A stretch of 40,829 nt of DNA from an uncultured Marvinbryantia sp. (GCA_934394985.1 CAKRRF010000023.1:1-40829); one strand, 5' to 3'; numbered from the stretch's first letter, positions 31,674 to 40,314 are shown. A program made the numbers and translations. Notes: generated from the sequence alone by a model not told the origin.

Positions 31674-32654
31674 ATGAAAAGCAAAATTCTCAGTGCCCTT
31701 CGACAGTCGGAAGGGTATATATCCGGACAGGAGCTCTGCGAGCGTTTTGGCGTAAGCAGAACGGCAGTCTGGAAAGGTATCAATCAGTTAAAAAATGAGG
31801 GATATCAGATAGAGGCGGTACAGAATAAAGGGTACCGCCTTTGTGGATATCCGGACAGTATTTCCAGAACAGAACTGGAAAGCAGAATGTATACGAAATG
31901 GGCAGGAAAGAATCTGATTTGTCTGGACAGTGTAGATTCTACCAATGATTATATCAAGAAGCTAGCAGAGGAAGGTGCACCTCACGGAACATTGGCAGTG
32001 GCTGATTATCAGTCAGGAGGAAAAGGCAGAAGAGGTCGCAGCTGGGTGACGCCTCACGGAACTGCGATTGCCATGAGTATTCTGGTACGTCCAACTCTGG
32101 CACCGGAAAAAGCGTCCATGATGACGCTGGTAGCAGGAATGGCAGTGGCAAAAAGTGTCAGAGAAGTCACAGGTCTGGATGTAAAGATTAAATGGCCAAA
32201 TGATGTGGTTATCAATGGAAAAAAGATTTCCGGAACGCTGACGGAGATGAGCATGGAACTGGGGGCAATTCATTATATTGTGATTGGAACCGGTATCAAT
32301 GCCAATGTGACAGAGTTTCCTGATGAGATCAGGGATGTGGCCACATCTTTAATCTTGGAAAAAGGGAAAAAGGTGGATCGGGCAGCGATAATCTGCGCTC
32401 ATATGGAAGCGTTTGAAGATTTTTATGACCGATTTATGAAATATGGAGATATGACGCTGTTGCGAGAAGATTACCAAGAACTTCTGGCTAATCAGAATCA
32501 GCAGGTACGGGTGCTGGAGCCGGGAAATGAGTATACCGGAACTGCAAGAGGAATTGATGAACTGGGTCAGCTTCTGGTAGAAAAAGAAGATGGAAGTCTG
32601 GTAAAGGTTTATGCCGGAGAAGTATCGGTCAGAGGAATTTATAATTATGTGTAA
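31674..32654 (+). CDS. birA: Biotin-protein ligase with repressor domain (BirA)
   Basis: The 326-residue protein has an N-terminal winged helix (MKSKILSALRQSEGYISGQE, GVSRTAVWKGINQL), then the ligase domain (SGGKGRRGRSWVTPHGTAIA, IKWPNDVVINGKKISG, HYIVIGTGINANV) and a small SH3-like C-terminal domain (PGNEYTGTARGIDE). It attaches biotin to carboxylase subunits and can repress biotin genes. I use the ATG at 31674, where the family sequence begins, although the nearest GGAG lies 13 bases upstream and an in-frame GTG exists at 31647. Confidence 0.93.
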   Translation: MKSKILSALRQSEGYISGQELCERFGVSRTAVWKGINQLKNEGYQIEAVQNKGYRLCGYPDSISRTELESRMYTKWAGKNLICLDSVDSTNDYIKKLAEEGAPHGTLAVADYQSGGKGRRGRSWVTPHGTAIAMSILVRPTLAPEKASMMTLVAGMAVAKSVREVTGLDVKIKWPNDVVINGKKISGTLTEMSMELGAIHYIVIGTGINANVTEFPDEIRDVATSLILEKGKKVDRAAIICAHMEAFEDFYDRFMKYGDMTLLREDYQELLANQNQQVRVLEPGNEYTGTARGIDELGQLLVEKEDGSLVKVYAGEVSVRGIYNYV

Positions 32655-32722
32655 TGAATTTGATTCCGGAGAGCGAACCTTGAATCGGATACAGTCAGAG
32701 AACAGTGAAATGAGGATGTAGG

Positions 32723-33082
32723 ATGGAACAGAAAAAAGAAAAAACAGTGCTTTGCGGAGCAAGCGCCTATACAGAAAAGTATTATTTAAATGATGAGTTT
32801 AAGGCATTGCCAGATGCGATAAAGGATGAACTGAAGATCATGTGCGTGCTTTATACCAATGATGTGGGCGGGGTGCTGACTCTGGAATTTGAGGAAGACG
32901 GTGAACTTTGTTTTCATACAGAAGCAGAAGAAAATGATTTCAGTTATGATGAAATCGGCAGTGTTTTGAAAATACGGGAATTGCAGAGAACAAAGACAGA
33001 ACTGCTTGAATCTCTGGAATTGTATTACAGGGTAGTTATTCTGGGAATGGATGCTTCCACTTTGGTAATGGATGAGGAATAA
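32723..33082 (+). CDS. Protein of unknown function
   Basis: The 119-residue protein is acidic and looks alpha/beta (VLCGASAYTEKYYLNDEFKA, then LKIMCVLYTNDVGGVLTLEF). The ATG at 32723 has GAGGATG upstream, and dusB starts 2 bases after its stop. It resembles small proteins of unknown function known from Lachnospiraceae; I cannot name a family with confidence. Its place between birA and dusB suggests a housekeeping transcript. Confidence 0.75.
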   Translation: MEQKKEKTVLCGASAYTEKYYLNDEFKALPDAIKDELKIMCVLYTNDVGGVLTLEFEEDGELCFHTEAEENDFSYDEIGSVLKIRELQRTKTELLESLELYYRVVILGMDASTLVMDEE

Positions 33083-33084
33083 AG

Positions 33085-34053
33085 ATGGAACTGAAGATCG
33101 GAAATGTAAGACTGGAAAATCCTTATATCTTAGCTCCGATGGCAGGTGTAACAGACCTGCCTTTTCGTTTGCTTTGCAAGGAAATGGGAGCAGGACTGAT
33201 CTGCATGGAAATGGTCAGTGCAAAAGCGATTTCTTTTCATAATAAAAACACCGAAAAACTGATGGAGATTGAGAAGCAGGAACGCCCGGTATCTATGCAG
33301 TTATTTGGGAGTGATCCGGATCTGATTGCGGAAATAGCAGCGCAGATCGAAGAACGGCCGTTTGATATTCTGGATCTGAATATGGGATGTCCGGTTCCCA
33401 AGGTGGTAAATAACGGAGAAGGCTCTGCTTTGATGAAGAATCCAAAGCTGGCAGCTGAGATTGTAAAAAAGACTTCCAGGGCAATACAGAAGCCTTTGAC
33501 CGTCAAAATTCGAAAAGGCTTTGATGAGGCACATATAAATGCCGTGGAAATGGCAAAATATCTGGAGGATGCCGGCGCTGCAGCAATTGCCGTGCACGGA
33601 AGGACCAGAGAACAGTATTATGCGGGGAAGGCAGACTGGGATGTGATCCGTCAGGTAAAAGAAGCGGTCAGTGTGCCGGTGATTGGTAACGGAGATGTGA
33701 CAGATCCCATTTCAGCGCATAAGATGATGGAAGAGACGGGATGTGACGGAGTCATGATTGGCAGGGCGAGCCGTGGAAATCCATGGATATTCCGGCAGTT
33801 GGTGGAATATGATAAAACAGGGATCATAGCAGAGCGTCCGGATGTGGCAGAACTGAAACAAATGATTCTCCGTCATGCCAGACTGCAGCTGCAATACAAA
33901 GGAGAATATACCGGTATCCGGGAAATGAGGAAGCATGTGGCCTGGTATACAGCCGGATATCCTCACAGCGCAGCGATTCGAAGAAGAGTGAATGAAATCG
34001 AAACGATTGGACAGCTGGAAGAAATGCTGGAAGAATGCAAATGGCCGTCCTGA
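33085..34053 (+). CDS. dusB: tRNA-dihydrouridine synthase (DusB-like)
   Basis: The 322-residue FMN-dependent TIM-barrel enzyme reduces uridines in tRNA D-loops. PYILAPMAGVTDLPFRLLC binds FMN, DLNMGCPVPKVVNNGEGSAL carries the catalytic cysteine, and KIRKGFD, VHGRTREQYYAGKADW and GNGDVTDP follow as expected. DGVMIGRASRGNPW completes the phosphate site. Length is normal. Confidence 0.95.
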   Translation: MELKIGNVRLENPYILAPMAGVTDLPFRLLCKEMGAGLICMEMVSAKAISFHNKNTEKLMEIEKQERPVSMQLFGSDPDLIAEIAAQIEERPFDILDLNMGCPVPKVVNNGEGSALMKNPKLAAEIVKKTSRAIQKPLTVKIRKGFDEAHINAVEMAKYLEDAGAAAIAVHGRTREQYYAGKADWDVIRQVKEAVSVPVIGNGDVTDPISAHKMMEETGCDGVMIGRASRGNPWIFRQLVEYDKTGIIAERPDVAELKQMILRHARLQLQYKGEYTGIREMRKHVAWYTAGYPHSAAIRRRVNEIETIGQLEEMLEECKWPS

Positions 34054-34083
34054 GAGCAGTTCCAGAAAGAAACACGATAAAAC

Positions 34084-34112
34084 TTGACAGAAACAGTCGG
34101 GAATATTATAAT
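34084..34112 (+). promoter_or_regulatory. Consensus sigma-A promoter of greA-lysS
   Basis: TTGACA (34084-34089), a 17-base spacer and TATAAT (34107-34112): a perfect consensus. The -10 box lies inside the palindrome AATATTATAATATT. Confidence 0.85.
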
Positions 34113-34192
34113 ATTGTGACTGATTAGGTAAACTTACGTGAATTAGAAGCCGAAAGGCATAAAAATATTTGATTTTGAAAGGCGCAGGTATC

Positions 34193-34675
34193 ATGGAAGC
34201 AAAGAAAAATTTATTAACCTATACAGGTTTAAAGGCATTGGAAGACGAGATGGAAGATCTGAAACTGAACAGACGTAAAGAAGTTTCACAGAAGATCAAA
34301 GAAGCAAGAGAACAGGGAGACCTTTCCGAAAATGCAGAATATGATGCTGCAAAAGATGAGCAGCGTGATATTGAAGCAAGAATCGAAGAGATCGAGAAAA
34401 TCCTGAAGAATGCAGAAGTAGTCGTAGAAGATGACGTGGATTCTGATAAGATCAATGTCGGATGTACCGTAAAATTATATGATGAAGAATTTGAAGAAGA
34501 GATTGAGTATAAGATCGTAGGTTCTACGGAAGCGAACAGCCTTCAGGGCAAGATCTCCAATGAATCTCCGGTAGGTAAAGCACTGATCGGAGCAACGGTA
34601 GGACAGGAGATCGAAGTAGAAACTCAGATGGGTATCAGCAAATATAAAGTACTTGGTATCGAAAGATCTCTGTAA
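34193..34675 (+). CDS. greA: Transcription elongation factor GreA
   Basis: The 160-residue protein has the N-terminal coiled coil (GLKALEDEMEDLKLNRRKEV, GDLSENAEYDAAKDEQRDIE, with the acidic tip residues of the D/E-N-A-E-Y loop) and the C-terminal FKBP-like domain (SNESPVGKALIGATVGQEIE). It rescues backtracked RNA polymerase by stimulating transcript cleavage. The ATG at 34193 (MEAKKNLLTYTG) starts at the family's usual place, behind GAAAGGCGCAGG. Confidence 0.95.
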   Translation: MEAKKNLLTYTGLKALEDEMEDLKLNRRKEVSQKIKEAREQGDLSENAEYDAAKDEQRDIEARIEEIEKILKNAEVVVEDDVDSDKINVGCTVKLYDEEFEEEIEYKIVGSTEANSLQGKISNESPVGKALIGATVGQEIEVETQMGISKYKVLGIERSL

Positions 34676-34741
34676 GAGTATATCCGGTACGAGAATGAGA
34701 AAAACGATGATGGTTTTGAAATAATACAGGAGGAATGAGAT

Positions 34742-36805
34742 TTGGCACAGGGAAATAAGAACCAGGGAAACAATCAGGAAGTAGATGTAAATAAGCTCAG
34801 ACAGGTTCGCCGCGATAAGCTTGCAGAGCTTCAGGCTATGGGAAAAGACCCATTTCAGATTACAAAATATGATCAGACACACCATTCAGCAGAGGTGAAA
34901 GATCTTTACTATACACACGAATCACAGATCCTTGCAGGCAGAGTGGCACCATCCGTAGAAGGTATGGACGAAGCACAGGCAAGACAGGTTCTGAATGATG
35001 ATTATAATGAAAGAAGAGCTATCATGGATGCACAGCCGATTCAGGTATCCATTGCCGGACGTATGATGTTCAAGCGTGTGATGGGTAAGGCTTCTTTCTG
35101 TAATATTCAGGATTTAAAGGGAAGTATTCAGGTATATGTGGCAAGAGATGCAATTGGCGAAGAGGCATATGCAGAATTCAAGAAGTCTGATATTGGTGAT
35201 ATCTATGGTGTAAAGGGATACGCTTTCAGAACCAAGACAGGTGAGATTTCTGTACATGCAACAGAGATGGTGCTTCTGTCCAAGTCCCTGCAGATTCTTC
35301 CGGAGAAGTTCCACGGACTGACAAATACCGATATGCGTTACCGTCAGAGATATGTAGATCTGATCATGAGCCCGGAATCCAAAGAAGTTTTCCTGAAGCG
35401 TTCACAGATCATTAAAGAGATCCGTAAGTTCCTGGATGGAAGAGACTTTATCGAAGTAGAGACCCCTACTCTGGTAAGCAATGCCGGTGGTGCAGCAGCA
35501 AGACCATTTGAGACACATTACAATGCGCTGAATGAAGATGTAAAGTTGCGTATTTCTCTTGAACTTTATTTGAAGAGACTGATTGTCGGTGGCATGGAGA
35601 GAGTATTTGAGATTGGACGAGTATATCGTAACGAAGGTGTGGATACCCGTCACAATCCGGAATTTACTCTGATGGAATTATACCAGGCATATACAGACTA
35701 TGAAGGCATGATGGAACTGACAGAGTCCATGTTCCGCTATCTGGCTGAGACAGTACTGGGAAGCAGTAAGTTTACTTATAACGGAATTGAAATCGACTTT
35801 GGCAAGCCATTTGAACGTCTGACGATGAATGATGCCATTAAAAAATATGCGGGTGTGGATTTTGATACCATAAAGACAGACGAAGAAGCAAAGGCACTCG
35901 CAAAAGAACGTGGTATTGAGTTTGAAGAACGTCATACCAAGGGAGATATTATCAATCTGTTCTTTGAAGAATACTGTGAAGAGAATCTGATTCAGCCTAC
36001 CTTTATTATGGACCATCCATTATCTATTTCTCCGCTCACCAAGAAGAAACCGAACGATCCGGAGAAGGTAGAACGTTTTGAACTGTTTATCAACACATGG
36101 GAAATGTGTAATGCATACTCTGAGCTGAATGATCCGATCGATCAGAGAGAACGTTTTGCACAGCAGGATAAGAATGCGGAAGCAGGCGATGAAGAAGCAC
36201 AGCACACAGATGAGGATTTCCTGAATGCACTGGAAATCGGTATGCCTCCAACAGGTGGTATCGGATATGGGATTGACCGTCTGGTGATGCTTCTGACAGA
36301 CAGCCAGGCAATTCGTGATGTACTGCTGTTTCCAACAATGAAGTCACAGGGTACTGCAAAGAACGAAGCAAACAACGCTGCTCAGTCTGGTGCAGCTGCT
36401 CCGGCAGAGACAAAAGTGGCTGAAAAGGTTGATTTCTCCAATGTAAAAATTGAGCCAATCTTTGAAGAAATGGTTGATTTTGAGACATTTGCAAAATCTG
36501 ATTTCCGTGCAGTTAAGATTCTGGCTTGTGAAGCAGTACCGAAGTCCAAGAAGCTTCTGAAGTTCACACTGGATGACGGAGAACGCAAGGATCGCGTGAT
36601 CTTAAGCGGTATTCACGACTATTACGAGCCGGAAGAACTGGTTGGTAAGACAGCAATCGCTATCGTGAACCTGCCACCGAGAAAGATGATGGGAATTGAT
36701 TCCGAAGGTATGCTGATTTCAGCAGTACACGAGGAAGACGGTCATGAAGGACTGAATCTTCTGATGGTAAATGACAGAATCCCGGCAGGTGCAAAGCTGT
36801 ACTAA
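34742..36805 (+). CDS. lysS: Lysyl-tRNA synthetase, class II, with C-terminal tRNA-binding domain
   Basis: The 687-residue enzyme charges tRNA-Lys. After the OB-fold anticodon domain it has class II motif 2 (IGRVYRNEGVDTRHNPEFTL, near residue 292) and motif 3 (GIGYGIDRLVMLLTDSQAIR, near 504). A normal LysRS ends soon after. Here an Ala-rich linker (KNEANNAAQSGAAAPAE) leads to a further domain (about 578-687; FETFAKSDFRAVKILACEAV, SGIHDYYEPEELVGKTAIAI), the EMAP-II/Trbp111-type tRNA-binding OB fold best known from MetRS. The start is a TTG at 34742 behind AGGAGGAATGAGAT. A second, diverged copy of the last part lies at 40453-40829. Confidence 0.95.
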   Translation: MAQGNKNQGNNQEVDVNKLRQVRRDKLAELQAMGKDPFQITKYDQTHHSAEVKDLYYTHESQILAGRVAPSVEGMDEAQARQVLNDDYNERRAIMDAQPIQVSIAGRMMFKRVMGKASFCNIQDLKGSIQVYVARDAIGEEAYAEFKKSDIGDIYGVKGYAFRTKTGEISVHATEMVLLSKSLQILPEKFHGLTNTDMRYRQRYVDLIMSPESKEVFLKRSQIIKEIRKFLDGRDFIEVETPTLVSNAGGAAARPFETHYNALNEDVKLRISLELYLKRLIVGGMERVFEIGRVYRNEGVDTRHNPEFTLMELYQAYTDYEGMMELTESMFRYLAETVLGSSKFTYNGIEIDFGKPFERLTMNDAIKKYAGVDFDTIKTDEEAKALAKERGIEFEERHTKGDIINLFFEEYCEENLIQPTFIMDHPLSISPLTKKKPNDPEKVERFELFINTWEMCNAYSELNDPIDQRERFAQQDKNAEAGDEEAQHTDEDFLNALEIGMPPTGGIGYGIDRLVMLLTDSQAIRDVLLFPTMKSQGTAKNEANNAAQSGAAAPAETKVAEKVDFSNVKIEPIFEEMVDFETFAKSDFRAVKILACEAVPKSKKLLKFTLDDGERKDRVILSGIHDYYEPEELVGKTAIAIVNLPPRKMMGIDSEGMLISAVHEEDGHEGLNLLMVNDRIPAGAKLY

Positions 36806-36960
36806 GATGAGAAACTGAGTCTTGTAGCGGTGTGCGCTTGCGAACACCGACATAAGGCGAAAACGCACGGAGACGATAGTCGACGTGATGTGACAACGAC
36901 AAAATCAAGGAGTGCGAAGCATGGCAACGGCAAAGCCGTTGGATTTTGGAGTGATAAATG
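36806..36960 (+). other. Structured region after lysS, no gene
   Basis: This segment can form stems CGGTGT/ACACCG and CAACGGC/GCCGTTG (36925-36931 with 36935-36941, AAA loop), the latter framed by AAAATC/GATTTT, and holds the palindrome GTCGAC. It codes for nothing convincing. It could be a 3' untranslated element, a small RNA or an intergenic repeat of this species; only one copy is seen here. Confidence 0.3.
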
Positions 36961-36962
36961 AG

Positions 36963-36993
36963 TGGGCAATTCCAATCGGGATTGCCCATTTTT
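36963..36993 (+). terminator. Terminator of the greA-lysS transcript
   Basis: TGGGCAAT and ATTGCCCA form an 8-bp stem with a 10-base loop, followed by TTTTT. Confidence 0.85.
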
Positions 36994-37013
36994 AGATGAA
37001 AGACGAAAAACTC

Positions 37014-37044
37014 TTGACCTGCACGCAGCGTATACACTTATACT
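37014..37044 (+). promoter_or_regulatory. MerR-type promoter with 19-base spacer
   Basis: TTGACC (37014-37019) and TATACT (37039-37044) are separated by 19 bases, the over-long spacer that MerR-family regulators correct by twisting the DNA. The regulator gene itself follows, so autoregulation is expected. Confidence 0.7.
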
Positions 37045-37074
37045 ATCAACATAAATCATAAGGAGGTGCATCCT

Positions 37075-37959
37075 ATGTTATTGAATGAAATTATAAATGA
37101 AGTTGGAATGACAAAGCGTGCAGTTAAGTATTATGAAGAAAAAGGATTGCTGTCAGTGGATAGAGATAACAATGGTTATCGTAACTATTCTGCACAAGAT
37201 GTTGAAACTTTAAAAAAGATTTCAGTATATAGAAAACTTGGTATTAGTATGAAAGACATACAGAGCCTTTTGGAAACTGGCGACAAAAGTATTCTTCTTC
37301 GTATTTATCAAGAAAAAATGCAGGAAAAAGTTTTAAAAGACTCAGAACTTGAAGCTTTGAAGCAATTTATAGAGGAGGGTGACGCAGACAAAGCAAATGA
37401 GGTACTTGATTATCAAACCGTCGAAAATGCGATTGAGTCTTTGCTGCCGGGAAAAGAATGGGGAGATTATTTTAAAAGTCATTTCAAACCATTTCTTAAT
37501 GTAAGGTTGAAGACTCTGGAACAGAAGCAAGCACTACAGAATATATTAGAATATTGCGATGAAACGACATTGAAAGTTCCTTTTATTATGGGAATAGGTG
37601 CGAAGATGATAGGTGGGATTGCACAAGAAACCAGAACCGCAGATGAGATGATAGCCTATTATCGTGATATGAGTGAAAGTGACTACGAAAGCCTAAAAGA
37701 AAAAGTATGGAAAGGTGCCAAAATAAAAAACGGTATAATGAAATACCATCCGGCATTTGTTGCACAGAGAAAAATGCAGAAAGAGTTACAAAATAAAGGC
37801 TATAACGATATATTCATTCCTAATTTAATGGTTCTGTCTCCAACGTATGCAGAATATAAGAAAGCGTTAGATAATGTAAACGATAGAATGTGTAGAGAAC
37901 TTGGACTGTATTATGATAGCAATTACAACTTAGTTATTAAAAAAGATAATTTTAAGTAA
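37075..37959 (+). CDS. MerR-family transcriptional regulator
   Basis: The 294-residue protein has the MerR N-terminal winged helix: EVGMTKRAVKYYEEKGLLSV and RDNNGYRNYSAQDVETLKKI, then the dimer helix with LGISMKDIQSLLETGDKSIL. The effector part is much longer than in metal-sensing MerR proteins (about 170 residues, helical, no metal cysteines), so a small-molecule ligand is more likely. The ATG at 37075 is 8 bases after AGGAGG. It has its own promoter and terminator, so it is a one-gene unit with no visible target but itself. It sits at the left end of the island between the two lysS tails. Confidence 0.9.
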   Translation: MLLNEIINEVGMTKRAVKYYEEKGLLSVDRDNNGYRNYSAQDVETLKKISVYRKLGISMKDIQSLLETGDKSILLRIYQEKMQEKVLKDSELEALKQFIEEGDADKANEVLDYQTVENAIESLLPGKEWGDYFKSHFKPFLNVRLKTLEQKQALQNILEYCDETTLKVPFIMGIGAKMIGGIAQETRTADEMIAYYRDMSESDYESLKEKVWKGAKIKNGIMKYHPAFVAQRKMQKELQNKGYNDIFIPNLMVLSPTYAEYKKALDNVNDRMCRELGLYYDSNYNLVIKKDNFK

Positions 37960-37970
37960 AAGTTTAACTA

Positions 37971-38011
37971 CCCTTTGAGAGATGAGAAATCCTTTCCTCA
38001 AAGGGCTTTTT
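37971..38011 (+). terminator. Terminator of the MerR-family gene
   Basis: CCCTTTGA and TCAAAGGG form an 8-bp stem with a 19-base loop, followed by CTTTTTC. Confidence 0.8.
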
Positions 38012-38085
38012 CTATTTATACGGATATTCGCAAACTACAAGATAAAGCCCAAACTTTATATAACTAAGCACAAGGAGGCCCCGGT

Positions 38086-38223
38086 TTGGATATGAACAAC
38101 AGTTTAGCAGAAGTACACCCGGAGCTTGTTTCGGAGTGGTCGGAGAAGAATTTACCGTTTACACCTGATGATATTACCTTCGGCTCAAATAAAAAAGTAT
38201 GGTGGAACCCTTATTGCTTTTAA
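38086..38223 (+). pseudogene. Cut-off zinc-ribbon (DUF4379-like) fragment
   Basis: A TTG at 38086, seven bases after AAGGAGG, opens 45 codons including NSLAEVHPELVSEWSEKN and PDDITFGSNKKVWW. This is the start of the treble-clef zinc-ribbon repeat (DUF4379/PF14311 type), normally followed by C-x-x-G-H-x-W. Here the match stops just after WW and a stop codon follows. Such repeats occur in proteins of defence and mobile regions. It appears to be the remnant of a longer gene. Confidence 0.65.
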
Positions 38224-38311
38224 AGGTAAAAGTGGGTATACTATACGTAACAAAAAAGAAAATGCTAAAGAATAACGGATTTTTTAGCTGTATAGATATA
38301 TGGAGGAGTAC

Positions 38312-39649
38312 ATGGAACAGTTTTACTTAAAAAACATAGAACTATTTCATTTTAGAAAATTTGACAATGCCGTGTATGAATTTAACCCAAGAATGAATGT
38401 AGTGATTGGAAAAAATGCATCCGGTAAAACGACTGTATTGGAGGCAGCAACCGTTATTTTAGGAGCTTATTTAACAGCATTCAAAGAATATGTACCAAGC
38501 CGCTTTGGTCATAATATTTCCGACAGTGATGTATTAAAAAAATCTCTGAAACCTGTAAAGAATGTTGCTGTGACAGCGTCCGTGCAGCAGTATCCATGTA
38601 AAGTTACAAGTCAGTTTGCATGGGATAAATCAGTGGAAACATGCACCAGAGGACTGGAAAAAGAGGGCGGACGTACAAAATTCATAGGGAAAAACCCAAT
38701 GCGTGCGACCATTGAAAAATGGGAAAGGGCAATAAAAGCGGCAGACGGATCAGATGCAGATCAGATCTATCCATTGGTATTGTATTTAAGTTCTGCAAGA
38801 TTGTGGAATGAAAACAGAACAGGTGAAATGGACAGAATACCGGGAAGAACGGATGCATATCAGAGATGTCTGGATCCTAAGAGAGGAAACCAGACTTCTT
38901 TCGAGTATATCAAATTACTGGGAAATCTGGCGTCAGAAGAAAATGACGGCAAACCTCTGCCAGCGTATGAAGTAATAATGGATGCTGTAAAATACAGTAT
39001 GAAGGAAGAATTGGAACCGGGTCAGCAGGTATTGTATTCTTCAAGATACGGGGAAATTGCAGTTAAAAATCCGGATGGTACTGTGATAAATTTTTCAGCA
39101 TTGAGTGATGGATATCGTAATGTGATAAAGATTGTGACCGATATAGCAACCAAAATGTGTATTTTAAATCCATACCTTGGAAAAGACGCACTGAAAAAAA
39201 CACCGGGGATTGTAGTAATAGATGAATTGGATCTTAGTCTGCATCCAACATGGCAGAGGAGAATTGTGGGAATCCTAAAAGAATTGTTCCCTAAAGTGCA
39301 ATTTATCTGTGCGACACATTCTCCATTTATTATCCAGTCACTGGAGCCAGGGGAACTGATTACTTTGGATAGCATTCTGGATGAAGTATATTCTGGGCAG
39401 AGCATAGAGGATATTGCAGAAGACATTATGAATGTTCCGCTTGCACAATATAGTGAAAAGAAAGTGAAAATGTACAAAGCGGCAGAAGCATATTTTCAGG
39501 CATTGAAAAAAGCTTCATCAGAAAAAGACTTACAAGAGTTAAAGGAAAAACTGGATGTTTTGTCAGCGGAATACAGTGATAACCCAGCTTATAATGCCTG
39601 GATGCAACAGAGATATCTTGAGAAAAAGGCGGGGATGGAAGAGGCATGA
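38312..39649 (+). CDS. ptuA: AAA ATPase of a Septu-type defence pair (PtuA-like)
   Basis: The ATG at 38312 is five bases after GGAGGA; an in-frame ATG at 38300 overlaps that site. The 445-residue protein is an SMC/RecF-like ATPase: LKNIELFHFRKF opens it, Walker A is GKNASGKT (33-40), the signature region is FSALSDGYRN, Walker B is GIVVIDELDLSLHP, and the H-loop is ICATHSPFII. A 70-residue helical tail follows. With the HNH gene that overlaps it by 4 bases it matches the PtuA-PtuB pair of Septu, in which the ATPase controls a nuclease that acts on invading phage DNA. A generic OLD-like ATPase is the alternative, but the partner makes Septu most likely. Confidence 0.85.
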   Translation: MEQFYLKNIELFHFRKFDNAVYEFNPRMNVVIGKNASGKTTVLEAATVILGAYLTAFKEYVPSRFGHNISDSDVLKKSLKPVKNVAVTASVQQYPCKVTSQFAWDKSVETCTRGLEKEGGRTKFIGKNPMRATIEKWERAIKAADGSDADQIYPLVLYLSSARLWNENRTGEMDRIPGRTDAYQRCLDPKRGNQTSFEYIKLLGNLASEENDGKPLPAYEVIMDAVKYSMKEELEPGQQVLYSSRYGEIAVKNPDGTVINFSALSDGYRNVIKIVTDIATKMCILNPYLGKDALKKTPGIVVIDELDLSLHPTWQRRIVGILKELFPKVQFICATHSPFIIQSLEPGELITLDSILDEVYSGQSIEDIAEDIMNVPLAQYSEKKVKMYKAAEAYFQALKKASSEKDLQELKEKLDVLSAEYSDNPAYNAWMQQRYLEKKAGMEEA

Positions 39650-40314
39650 GAGCTGTTGATAAAGGCGAAGCACCAGAAACTGGATATAAAAAATATCAGG
39701 ACGCTGAACCGGAACTGGAAGCAAGATTAGGCGCATATTGCTCTTTTTGCGAGATGTCAATCAAACATGTACCAGAAGTGGAACATCGGGAAGCAAAAGC
39801 CGCAGGCAGAGAATTATTGAAATGGGAAAATCTGCTTTTGTCCTGCAAATACTGCAATACGCGAAAAGGTACACAGGTGCAAAAAGGAGACAAAGAGAAG
39901 TACCTATGGCCTGATGAGGATGATACGTTTCATGCATATTTGTATGATCGTGATGTTCCAAGACTAAATGAAGAGTATTTAGATAGAAAAGGAATCCATG
40001 AAAAGGAAAAAGCGAATAAATTGTTTCAACTTTTGAAGTTGGATCATATCCCAATTACTCCAAAGGATAAAGACAGAAGGTACAGAGCAAGAAACGAAGC
40101 CAGAAATTATGCGATAATAAGTAAAAATGGGTTGAAGAAGATGCATACATATCCAGAACGGGAAGCATATCTGGAAATGATAAAAAATCTTGCACTGGAA
40201 AGTGGATTCTTTTCTATTTGGATGGAGATTTTTAAAGATGATGATGAAGTGAAAAAAATCTTGATTGCTTCATTTAAAGGGACGAAAGAAGAAATCTGTG
40301 GAGACATGGAGTAA
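39646..40314 (+). CDS. ptuB: HNH endonuclease of a Septu-type defence pair (PtuB-like)
   Basis: The 222-residue protein starts with MRAVDKGEAPETGYKKYQDA, the opening typical of TIGR02646/PtuB proteins, then GAYCSFCEMSIKHVPEVEHR with a zinc CxxC and the HNH histidine, ENLLLSCKYCNTRKGTQV with the conserved asparagines and second CxxC, and a helical C-terminal part. It should be the DNA-cutting subunit. The ATGA overlap with the ATPase gene indicates coupled translation and a fixed ratio. No further gene of the unit follows before the lysS-like fragment. Confidence 0.85.
   Translation: MRAVDKGEAPETGYKKYQDAEPELEARLGAYCSFCEMSIKHVPEVEHREAKAAGRELLKWENLLLSCKYCNTRKGTQVQKGDKEKYLWPDEDDTFHAYLYDRDVPRLNEEYLDRKGIHEKEKANKLFQLLKLDHIPITPKDKDRRYRARNEARNYAIISKNGLKKMHTYPEREAYLEMIKNLALESGFFSIWMEIFKDDDEVKKILIASFKGTKEEICGDME

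Noticed and set aside
36660..37037. A 125-codon minus-strand frame spanning the lysS end and the gap
   Set aside because: It runs through the lysS coding region, a terminator and the MerR promoter, and has no protein-like motif.
38224..38275. Short open stretch after the zinc-ribbon remnant (ending KENAKE)
   Set aside because: No start codon with a ribosome binding site; too short to assign. It may be debris of a lost gene.
38312..40314. A retron or reverse transcriptase linked to the ATPase-HNH pair
   Set aside because: No reverse transcriptase ORF or msr/msd-like repeat is visible on either side; only the two-gene form is present.
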